Source: Dietzia aerolata (lineage in GTDB: Bacteria > Actinomycetota > Actinomycetes > Mycobacteriales > Mycobacteriaceae). Taken from it: a stretch of DNA of 35,486 nucleotides. The DNA lies in assembly GCF_014144865.1 (NCBI RefSeq), contig NZ_JAALDM010000032.1, positions 1-35,486 on the forward strand, given 5' to 3'. The position numbers and the translations under genes are program-made. This document shows, one piece after another, positions 26,101 to 35,486 of this stretch (position 1 is its first letter; the number at the start of each line of letters is the position of its first letter). A model generated the notes under the pieces. The model ran no database searches. It was not told the DNA's origin and was given only the letters and a program-made list of their open reading frames with translations.

Positions 26101-26674
26101 GGGTCACACGCTGCCGAACCGTGACGGTGAACGGATGGTCCAGGGTGACGGCAAGGCGACCCTCATCGACGGTCGCTCCGGTGAGCCCTTCCCGTACCCG
26201 GTGGCGGTCGGCTACATGTACATCCTGAAGCTCCACCACCTGGTGGACGACAAGATCCACGCCCGGTCCACGGGCCCGTACTCGATGATCACCCAGCAGC
26301 CGCTCGGCGGTAAGGCCCAGTTCGGTGGCCAGCGCTTCGGTGAGATGGAGTGTTGGGCCATGCAGGCCTACGGCGCGGCGTACACGCTGCAGGAGCTGCT
26401 GACCATCAAGTCCGACGACGTCGTGGGCCGCGTGAAGGTCTACGAAGCGATCGTCAAGGGCGAGAACATCCCGGAGCCCGGTATTCCGGAGTCCTTCAAG
26501 GTCCTCCTGAAGGAGCTGCAGTCGCTGTGCCTGAACGTCGAGGTGCTCTCCAGCGACGGGCAGGCCGTCTCCCTCGGCGAGGGTGACGACGACGATCTCG
26601 ACCGCACCGCCGCGAACCTGGGGATCAACCTCTCCCGCGACGAGTCCTCCGCGGCCGACGAGCTGGCGCAGTAA
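23186..26674 (+). CDS. rpoB: DNA-directed RNA polymerase subunit beta
   Basis: 1162 residues from TTG 23186, which has GGAAGGA six bases before it; GTG 23168 in the same frame would give 1168 residues and matches some older annotations of relatives. This is the catalytic beta subunit that with beta' forms the active site. It is conserved along its whole length with mycobacterial RpoB, from [13 protein letters not shown] to [11 protein letters not shown]. The rifampicin region (about 24422-24505) has Asp, His and Ser at the main resistance positions in their wild-type form, but Met instead of Leu at E. coli position 511. Other landmarks are [28 protein letters not shown] and [18 protein letters not shown]. 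No insertions or frameshifts are seen. A 136-nt spacer precedes rpoC. Confidence 0.98.
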   Translation: MAVSRQTTSVSTVPGAPRRVSFAKLTEPLPVPGLLDLQTESFEWFIGSEEWQKEAASRGVTNLEGGLESILKEISPIEDFSGSMSLSFSEPYFEEVKASIEDCREKDRTYEAPLFVTAEFENTETGEIKSQTVFMGDFPMMTDKGTFIINGTERVVVSQLVRSPGVYFDRSRDKSTERDVHAVKVIPSRGAWLEFDVDKRDTVGVRIDRKRRQSVTVLLKALGWTTTEIKERYGFSEIMMSTLEKDTVEDTDQALLEIYRKLRPGEPPTRESAEALLENLFFKEKRYDLARVGRYKVNRKLGLPDPEGDATTTLTREDIAATIEYLVRLHAGESSMQIEGGREVPVEVDDIDHFGNRRLRTVGELIQNQVRVGLSRMERVVRERMTTQDSEAITPQSLINIRPITAALKEFFGTSQMSQFMDQNNPLSGLTHKRRLSALGPGGLSRERAGLEVRDVHASHYGRMCPIETPEGPNIGLIGSLSVYARVNPFGFIETPYRRVVDGVVTDQVDYLTADEEDRYVVAQANSELSPEMTFVNDRVLVRKKHGDVEVVEAADVDYMDVSPRQMVSVATAMIPFLEHDDANRALMGANMQRQAVPLVRSESPLVGTGMELRAAVDAGEVIVNNRAGMVEEVSADFITVMDDDGGRETYRLSKFARSNQGTCSNQKPIVDEGDRVEAGQVLADGPCTEDGEMALGKNLLVAIMPWEGHNYEDAIILSQRLVEEDVLTSIHIEEHEIDARDTKLGAEEITRDIPNVSDEVLADLDDRGIVRIGAEVRDGDILVGKVTPKGETELTPEERLLRAIFGEKAREVRDTSLKVPHGESGKVIGVRVFSRDDEDDLPPGVNELVRVYVAQKRKIQDGDKLAGRHGNKGVIGKILPAEDMPFLPDGTPVDIILNTHGVPRRMNIGQIMETHLGWLAKAGWEVPREADGSLPEWAAKLPEQIHRVEPDTNTATPVFDGAADTEITGLLGHTLPNRDGERMVQGDGKATLIDGRSGEPFPYPVAVGYMYILKLHHLVDDKIHARSTGPYSMITQQPLGGKAQFGGQRFGEMECWAMQAYGAAYTLQELLTIKSDDVVGRVKVYEAIVKGENIPEPGIPESFKVLLKELQSLCLNVEVLSSDGQAVSLGEGDDDDLDRTAANLGINLSRDESSAADELAQ

Positions 26675-26685
26675 GTAGGCGGGCG

Positions 26686-26782
26686 GGGGAGGCCGAGAGG
26701 CCTTCTCCGCACCGCACCCGAAGAATTCAGTTCCACCACGGCGGGCCCCGCACACGGCCCCACCAGCCCCAGAGGGCCCGCC
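26686..26782 (+). promoter_or_regulatory. Two stem-loops between rpoB and rpoC
   Basis: GGAGGCC-GAGA-GGCCTTC (about 26688-26705) forms a hairpin with a GNRA-type loop and one G-U pair. GGCGGGCCC (26740-26748) pairs exactly with GGGCCCGCC (26774-26782) around a 25-nt loop. They lie before the rpoC Shine-Dalgarno and may be RNA-processing or partial-termination sites. Confidence 0.45.
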
Positions 26783-26810
26783 ATCATCCCACCCGGGAAA
26801 GGACGCCTAC

Positions 26811-30770
<3,960 letters not shown>

Positions 30771-30776
30771 TAGCCG

Positions 30777-30801
30777 GGTGGGCGTCCACTAGTCGCCCAC
30801 C
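30777..30801 (+). terminator. First hairpin after rpoC
   Basis: GGTGGGCG pairs with CGCCCACC over 8 bp around a 9-nt loop, starting 6 nt after the rpoC stop. It is weaker than the hairpin that follows. Confidence 0.5.
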
Positions 30802-30815
30802 TGCACTATCGCCAT

Positions 30816-30856
30816 CAACGGACCCCCGAGCACAGCCCGTGCTCGGGGGTCCGTTG
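30816..30856 (+). terminator. rpoBC terminator hairpin
   Basis: An 18-bp perfect stem (30816-30833 with 30839-30856) caps a 5-nt loop AGCCC. No T-tract follows, as often in actinobacteria. It is probably the main end of rpoBC transcription. Confidence 0.8.
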
Positions 30857-30897
30857 CGTCACCCCGGCCGCATTCCGGCCAAATAGCGAACGTGTTC

Positions 30898-30903
30898 TAG
30901 ACT
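30898..30903 (+). promoter_or_regulatory. -10 element of the glycosyltransferase operon
   Basis: TAGACT fits the actinobacterial -10 well. An ATG sits six bases further on (30910), the geometry of a leaderless start, although the main start of the gene appears to be at 30982. No clear -35 is seen. Confidence 0.5.
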
Positions 30904-30981
30904 TGACCGATGTGCCCACGGCCGCACCGCACGTCAGTGCGGGTCGACCGGGGACCGTTGACCGGAAGGAGACGATCGACT

Positions 30982-32355
30982 GTGCGGATCGCACTGCTGT
31001 CGTACAGGAGCAAGCCACACGGCGGTGGGCAGGGCGTCTACGTCCGCCATCTCAGCCGGGAGCTGGCAGCACTGGGACACACCGTCGAGGTGTTCTCCGG
31101 ACAGCCGTACCCCGAACTCGACGCCGGGCCGACACTGACGAAGATCCCGAGCCTCGACCTGTACAACGACGCCAATCCCTTCCGGACACCGCACCCGCGG
31201 GAGATCCGCAACTGGATCGACGTGCTCGAGGTCGTCACCATGTGGACCGCGGGGTTCCCGGAGCCGCGGACCTTCAGCCTCCGCGCCGCCCGCACCCTGG
31301 GGGACCGGCTCGCTGACTTCGATGTAGTTCACGACAACCAGTGCCTCGGAAGCGGCCTCCTCAAACTGGAGGAGGCCGGATTCCCGGTGGTGGCCACCGT
31401 GCACCACCCGATCACCCGCGACCGCGAGCTGGCCATGAAAGAGGCGCCGCTGCGCAAGAAGCTCACCACGTGGCGCTGGTTCGGTTTCCTGGGGATGCAG
31501 ATCAAGGTCTCCCGCAAGCTCCAGGAGATCATCACGGTCTCCTCGAACTCGGCCGACGACATCGTCACGGACTTCGGCGTAGATCCGGACCGCATCGTCA
31601 CCATCCCGCTCGGCGTCGACACCGACCGCTTCCACGAGCGGCGTGACCGGGAGCCGGGCCGGCTCGTGTGTGTGGCCAGCGCGGATCAGCCGCTCAAGGG
31701 AGTGCCGATCCTCCTCCGTGCACTGGCCAAGGTCCGCGAGGAACACCCGAACGCGCGACTGACCCTGGTCTCCAAGCTCAAGCGCAAGGGCGAGGCCGCG
31801 AAACTCCTCGATTCCCTCGGGTTGCGCGATGCGGTCGACCTGGTGAACGGGGTCGACGACGACGAACTCGCCGACCTTGTCGGAACCGCTGAAATCGCGG
31901 TCGTCCCGAGCATGTACGAGGGATTCTCGTTGCCTGCCGTGGAGGCGATGTCCAGCGGCTGCGCGCTCGTCGCGACGCGGGCGGGGGCTCTTCCCGAGGT
32001 CGTCGGCTCCGACGATTCCGCGGCGCGGCTCGTCGAGCCCGGGAACGTGGACGAGCTGGCCCGTCAGATCTGTGCTCTGCTGTCCGACCCAGAGGAACGT
32101 CGAAGGCTGTCGGAGGGTGGCCGCGCACGGGTCATGGAGCGCTACAGTTGGGCAGCCGTAGCGCGGCGGACCGTCGAGGTCTATCAGGCGGCCATCGCAC
32201 GGGTCCGTGGAGAGAAGCTCCCGGGCTTCACCGCCGGACCGGTCATCGGACCGGATCAGGCCGAGATCGACGAGCACGTCAACGCTGACGTGCCCGAGGT
32301 ACTGCCGGGGACCGGCGAGTACGACATTCGCGAGCAGGAGGACGCCGCATGCTGA
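30982..32355 (+). CDS. GT4-family glycosyltransferase
   Basis: 457 residues, GT-B fold retaining glycosyltransferase, cytoplasmic or membrane-peripheral. The N-terminal domain opens RIALLSYRSKPHGGGQGVYV, the Gly-rich loop of GT4 enzymes. The C-terminal nucleotide-sugar domain has SADQPLKGVPILLRAL and the EGFSLPAVEAM motif (E-x7-E). The start is GTG 30982, with GAAGGAGA nine bases before it; a 24-residue Arg-rich extension from ATG 30910 is possible but looks non-coding. Its last seven bases overlap the methyltransferase start. With the next two genes it forms an operon; the acceptor is unknown and could be a lipid or a polyprenyl carrier (inference). Confidence 0.9.
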   Translation: MRIALLSYRSKPHGGGQGVYVRHLSRELAALGHTVEVFSGQPYPELDAGPTLTKIPSLDLYNDANPFRTPHPREIRNWIDVLEVVTMWTAGFPEPRTFSLRAARTLGDRLADFDVVHDNQCLGSGLLKLEEAGFPVVATVHHPITRDRELAMKEAPLRKKLTTWRWFGFLGMQIKVSRKLQEIITVSSNSADDIVTDFGVDPDRIVTIPLGVDTDRFHERRDREPGRLVCVASADQPLKGVPILLRALAKVREEHPNARLTLVSKLKRKGEAAKLLDSLGLRDAVDLVNGVDDDELADLVGTAEIAVVPSMYEGFSLPAVEAMSSGCALVATRAGALPEVVGSDDSAARLVEPGNVDELARQICALLSDPEERRRLSEGGRARVMERYSWAAVARRTVEVYQAAIARVRGEKLPGFTAGPVIGPDQAEIDEHVNADVPEVLPGTGEYDIREQEDAAC

Positions 32356-33068
32356 CCGCTGATTTCGACCGTCTGGGGGTCACCCCGGGCATGCGAGCCA
32401 TCGACGTGGGTGCCGGCCTCGGGCGACACACCTTCGAGCTCTACCGGCGTGGAGCCGACGTCACCGCGTTCGACCAGAACGTAGACGAAATGCAGCAGGT
32501 CTCCGACATGCTCGGCGCGATGGAGGCCGAGGGCGAGGGCCTGCCGACGTCCAAGGGTGAGGCCGTCACCGGTGACGCCCTCGCGATGCCGTACGACGAC
32601 GCCACGTTCGACCTGGTGCTCATCTCCGAGGTGCTCGAGCACGTCCCGGAGGACACCAAGGCCATCGCCGAGCTGGTCCGCATCCTCAAGCCGGGTGGCG
32701 TCGCCGCCGTGACCGTGCCCCGTGAGTGGCCGGAGAAGCTGTGCTGGAAGCTTTCGGACGACTACCACTCCAACCCGGGCGGGCACTGCCGCATCTACAC
32801 GGCGGAGGAGCTGGGCTACAAGCTCCGCGCCGCGGGCCTGGAGGTCACCGGCACCGGTTTCGCCCACGCGCTGCACGCCCCGTACTGGTGGCTCAAGTGC
32901 GCGGTGGGCACCGAGAACGACGAGCACCCGCTGCCGAAGGCGTACCACAAGCTGCTCGTGTGGGACCTCATGAAGGGGCCGTGGGTCACGCGGACCGCCG
33001 AGAAGCTCCTCAACCCGGTGATGGGCAAGTCCATCGTCTTCTACCTGCGTAAGCCCGCGGAGGCCTGA
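32349..33068 (+). CDS. Class I SAM-dependent methyltransferase
   Basis: 239 residues, Rossmann-fold methyltransferase. Motif I DVGAGLGRH (about 19-27) binds SAM, followed by the acidic residue in FDQN, GDALAMPYDDATFDLVLISEVLEHV (about 74-98) and LKPGGVAAVTVP, the usual methyltransferase-11 order. The C-terminal half, with Trp- and Tyr-rich PYWWLKCAVG, differs from small generic methyltransferases and may bind a hydrophobic acceptor. The ATG overlaps the glycosyltransferase stop. Substrate unknown. Confidence 0.9.
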   Translation: MLTADFDRLGVTPGMRAIDVGAGLGRHTFELYRRGADVTAFDQNVDEMQQVSDMLGAMEAEGEGLPTSKGEAVTGDALAMPYDDATFDLVLISEVLEHVPEDTKAIAELVRILKPGGVAAVTVPREWPEKLCWKLSDDYHSNPGGHCRIYTAEELGYKLRAAGLEVTGTGFAHALHAPYWWLKCAVGTENDEHPLPKAYHKLLVWDLMKGPWVTRTAEKLLNPVMGKSIVFYLRKPAEA

Positions 33069-33074
33069 TCGACC

Positions 33075-34298
33075 GTGCAGCCCCAGAGCAACGGTTCCGC
33101 GCGCCCTGTGACCGTCGGCGACGTCGTGATCGGTGACGTCCGGGCTCGGCAGCGGCTCGTCCCCAGTGTCCCGGGAGTCCTGGACGAGGCCGAGGTACGG
33201 GCCACCGGCGAATGGATCGCCTCGGTCCAGAAGCCCAGCGGTGAGATCCCGTGGTTCACGGGCGGACACACGGACCCGTGGGACCACGTCGAGTCCGCGA
33301 TGGGGCTGACCGTCTCCGGCCAGTGGGAGGCGGCGCGTCGGGCGTTCGGCTTCCTGCGGGACACCCAGCGGGCCGACGGGTCGTGGCCGATCAAGTGGCA
33401 GGACGGCGAGATCGCCGACTCGGACACCGACACCAATTTCTGCGCCTACATCGCGGTGGGCCTGTGGCACCACCACCTGGTCACCGGCGCCCGCGATTTC
33501 CTGGAGTCGATGTGGCCGACTGTGCGCAGCGCCCTCGATCTGGTGCTGACCCACCAGGGCCCCCAGGGGCAGATGTGGTGGGGCTCCAGCCCGCGCGGGT
33601 TCTGCGACGAGGCACTGATCACCGGATCGTCGAGCATCCACCACGCGCTGCGCTGCGGGGTCGCGATCGCGAATGAACTCGGCCACAGCGCCCCCGAGTG
33701 GGATCTGGCCGCGGATCGACTGGGGCATGCCCTCCGCGCACATCCGGAGTTGTTCACGCCCAAGACCGAGTTCTCGATGGACTGGTTCTACCCGGTGCTG
33801 ACCGGGGTGATGGTGGGGGAGCAGGCCCAGCACCGCATCGACGAGCGGTGGGACGACTTCGTGGTGGACGGCCTCGGCATCCGGTGCGTCGACCACCGGC
33901 CGTGGGTCACCGGCGCCGAGACGTGCGAGTTCGTGCTCGCCCTCGAGGCGGCCGGCAGGCACGAGCAGGCGTTGGAGCAGTTCACCAACATGCAGCACCT
34001 GCGTGAGGCCGACGGCTCCTACTGGACCGGGCTCGTCTACGCGGACGGCAAGCGCTGGCCCGTGGAGCTGAGCACCTGGACCGGGGCCGTGGTGCTGCTG
34101 GCCGCGGACGCGCTGTCCCGCACCACACCCGGGAACGAGATCTTTCGCTACGTCTCCACGCACACGATGAAGCGGCTGAAGTCCGTGCCCGGTGATCCGG
34201 CCACCTGCTCGGCCGACACCGCGACCGAGTGCGTCCCGGACGCCTCGACGAACAGCGAGGTGGACGAGGTCCGCCCGTCAGAGTTCTCCGTGCGATAG
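33075..34298 (+). CDS. Prenyltransferase/squalene-cyclase-like alpha-barrel protein
   Basis: 407 residues from GTG 33075, with GGAGG about 12 bases upstream. AFGFLRDTQRADGSW (about residues 91-105) fits the QW motif of terpene cyclases and prenyltransferase beta subunits, and a second copy-like EADGSYW lies near residue 316. SDTDTNFCAYIAVGLW (about 116-131) is a D-x-D-containing helix start that recalls, but does not match, the DxDD acid of squalene-hopene cyclase. The rest is helical with many Trp and His. Cyclase activity is not shown; a sugar-binding alpha/alpha barrel is another possibility. It is 6 nt after the methyltransferase gene and closes the operon. Confidence 0.72.
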   Translation: MQPQSNGSARPVTVGDVVIGDVRARQRLVPSVPGVLDEAEVRATGEWIASVQKPSGEIPWFTGGHTDPWDHVESAMGLTVSGQWEAARRAFGFLRDTQRADGSWPIKWQDGEIADSDTDTNFCAYIAVGLWHHHLVTGARDFLESMWPTVRSALDLVLTHQGPQGQMWWGSSPRGFCDEALITGSSSIHHALRCGVAIANELGHSAPEWDLAADRLGHALRAHPELFTPKTEFSMDWFYPVLTGVMVGEQAQHRIDERWDDFVVDGLGIRCVDHRPWVTGAETCEFVLALEAAGRHEQALEQFTNMQHLREADGSYWTGLVYADGKRWPVELSTWTGAVVLLAADALSRTTPGNEIFRYVSTHTMKRLKSVPGDPATCSADTATECVPDASTNSEVDEVRPSEFSVR

Positions 34299-34318
34299 TC
34301 TTTCCCCATCCGCCGATG

Positions 34319-34340
34319 GACACCTGTCTGGTCAGGTGTC
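34319..34340 (+). repeat. 8-6-8 palindrome upstream of the F420 oxidoreductase
   Basis: GACACCTG and CAGGTGTC are exact inverted arms separated by 6 nt. The element is about 20 bp after a possible -10 (GATAGT, 34294-34299, overlapping the previous stop codon) and 33 bp before the next ATG, a normal place for a repressor operator; a 5' UTR hairpin is the alternative. Confidence 0.6.
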
Positions 34341-34373
34341 GGACGAAGTGGAGACAGGCACGAGGGAGAGCTA

Positions 34374-35237
34374 ATGGAATTCGGACTGACCCTGTTCACC
34401 AGCGACCGGGGCATCCGGCCGACCACGGCAGCCGTTGCCGCCGAGAAGGCGGGCTTTACCGCCTTCTACGTGCCCGAGCACACGCACATCCCGGTTCGCC
34501 GCGACGCCGCCCATCCGGGTACCGGCGGTGCCGAACTGCCCGACGAGCGCTACTGCCGCACCCTGGACCCGTGGGTCGCGCTGGGCGCGGTCGCGGCCGT
34601 CACCTCGACGATCCGCCTCGGAACGGCCGTGTCGATCCCGGTGGAGAGCGACCCCATCACGCTCGCCAAGACCATCGCCTCGGTAGACCACCTCTCCGGC
34701 GGCCGCACGGTCCTCGGCGTGGGCTACGGCTGGAACCTGGACGAGATGGCCGACCACAACGTGCCGCCGAAGCGCCGCCGGACGATGCTGCGCGAATACC
34801 TCGAAGCAATGCGGGAACTGTGGACCCACGACGAGGCCGAATTCCACGGGGAGTTCGTGGATTTTGGCCCCAGCTGGGCATGGCCCAAGACCGTCCGCAA
34901 GCCCGGCCCGCTGACCCTGGTCGGGGCGGCCGGCAACGAGAAGAACTTCAAGTGGATCTGCCGAAGCGCGGACGGCTGGATGACCACCCCGATCTCCGAG
35001 GACATCGCCGGCAGCGTCCGCATGCTCCGCGAACTGTGGGCCGAGGCCGGCCGCGAGGGCGAGCCGTACATCGTCGTCCTCGACGGCAAGCCGGTTCCCG
35101 AGAAGATCGATATGTACCGCGAGCTCGGAGTACACGAACTCGTCTATGGCACCCCGGACAAGTCCGAGGAGGAGGTGCTCGCGTACATCGAGCGTCTCGC
35201 CGGCAAGCTGGGACTCGACGCCAGCGCCAGCGCCTGA
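34374..35237 (+). CDS. LLM class F420-dependent oxidoreductase
   Basis: 287 residues, luciferase-like TIM barrel that probably uses coenzyme F420 for hydride transfer. It begins EFGLTLFTSDRG and contains YVPEHTHIPV, TSTIRLGTAVSIP, HLSGGRTVLGVGYGWNLDEM and PGPLTLVGAAGNEKN, the usual sequence of the LLM family (TIGR03619-like in overall look, from memory). GGGAGAG precedes the ATG. It has its own putative promoter and a palindrome in front, so it may be separately controlled. The substrate cannot be told. Confidence 0.88.
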   Translation: MEFGLTLFTSDRGIRPTTAAVAAEKAGFTAFYVPEHTHIPVRRDAAHPGTGGAELPDERYCRTLDPWVALGAVAAVTSTIRLGTAVSIPVESDPITLAKTIASVDHLSGGRTVLGVGYGWNLDEMADHNVPPKRRRTMLREYLEAMRELWTHDEAEFHGEFVDFGPSWAWPKTVRKPGPLTLVGAAGNEKNFKWICRSADGWMTTPISEDIAGSVRMLRELWAEAGREGEPYIVVLDGKPVPEKIDMYRELGVHELVYGTPDKSEEEVLAYIERLAGKLGLDASASA

Positions 35238-35246
35238 CACGGAGGC

Positions 35247-35274
35247 GGCCCGTCCGCGAGTTGCGAACGGGGCC
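35247..35274 (+). terminator. Possible terminator hairpin after the F420 oxidoreductase
   Basis: GGCCCGT can pair with ACGGGGCC with a bulged G, and CGC/GCG extend the stem inside. The loop is GAGTT. The structure is imperfect and has no T-tract. Confidence 0.4.
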
Positions 35275-35430
35275 GGCGGCGCGGGGTACGGGGCGCGAGA
35301 CACGGCCCGCGGCTGGCGCGGCTTTCGACCGGGTCGGCACATCCCGGCAGCGAGAATGGCGGACCGTGTCTACGCACGGCCTCGCACTGAGCCGCACCCC
35401 GGAAGGGGCGGGCAACGGTAGCGTCGGGAT

Positions 35431-35486
35431 ATGGACACATCTGGATCGGGCAACCCCGTCGTCGTCGTCACCGGGGCCGGAGGCGG
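35431..35486 (+). CDS. Short-chain dehydrogenase/reductase, N-terminus only
   Basis: Only 18 codons are inside the window. They read MDTSGSGNPVVVVTGAGGG, the first beta strand and TGxxxGxG nucleotide-binding loop of the SDR family. TAGCGT (35419-35424) ends six bases before the ATG and no Shine-Dalgarno is seen, which suggests a leaderless mRNA. No stop codon is in the window. Confidence 0.65.
   Translation, partial: MDTSGSGNPVVVVTGAGG

Noticed and set aside
23210-26755. A 1181-codon open frame on the minus strand opposite rpoB
   Set aside because: It mirrors rpoB; its peptide is low-complexity Leu/Asp/Val/Arg/Gly as expected from the reverse of GC-rich coding DNA, with no recognisable domain.

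Overview
The window is high-GC actinobacterial DNA. It most likely comes from a mycolic-acid lineage of Mycobacteriales (Dietzia, Gordonia, Rhodococcus or Mycobacterium relatives). The evidence is a complete mce lipid-import operon with YrbE permeases and Mam proteins, RpoB and RpoC very close to mycobacterial and corynebacterial sequences as I remember them, an F420-type luciferase-like oxidoreductase, and promoters and leaderless starts of mycobacterial style. I cannot fix the genus from sequence alone; Dietzia is a guess.

Layout. (1) Positions 1-6618, minus strand: a tightly packed five-gene run, in transcription order a Tat-exported multicopper oxidase, an alpha/beta hydrolase, a DUF2236/Lcp-like haem oxygenase, a CrtC/AttH-type lipocalin-like protein, and a homogentisate 1,2-dioxygenase cut by the window edge. 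Three of the four junctions overlap or are 1 nt apart. It looks like an oxidative catabolic unit whose substrate I do not recognise. (2) 6619-9492: a divergent exported lipase-like protein that lacks its catalytic serine, a TetR regulator, and a convergent diacylglycerol-kinase-family lipid kinase. (3) 9547-10855: promoter, structured leader, rplJ and rplL, closed by a strong hairpin. (4) 11027-22713: one translationally coupled operon, mceG (ATPase), yrbE A/B (permeases), mceA-F (substrate-binding/tunnel subunits) and two Mam accessory proteins. Together these encode a whole Mce lipid importer. (5) 22714-30856: rpoB promoter and structured leader, rpoB, an intercistronic region with two stem-loops, rpoC, and tandem terminator-like hairpins. 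(6) 30898-34298: an operon of GT4 glycosyltransferase, SAM methyltransferase and a QW-motif 'prenyltransferase'-type alpha-barrel protein. (7) 34319-35486: an LLM-class F420-dependent oxidoreductase behind a palindrome, and the first codons of a short-chain dehydrogenase.

How it fits together. The ribosomal stalk/RNA polymerase locus (rplJL-rpoBC) is split by a Mce transporter. In Mycobacterium, as I recall, the lone ATPase gene mkl/mceG sits in this interval away from the mce operons it serves; here ATPase and transporter are one transcription unit. The flanks carry lipid or terpenoid-looking enzymes. The most novel-looking element is the five-gene oxidative cluster at the left, which joins isoprenoid-type chemistry (Lcp-like, CrtC-like) with quinol-type chemistry (laccase-like, homogentisate dioxygenase). 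No tRNA, rRNA, CRISPR array or insertion sequence was seen.
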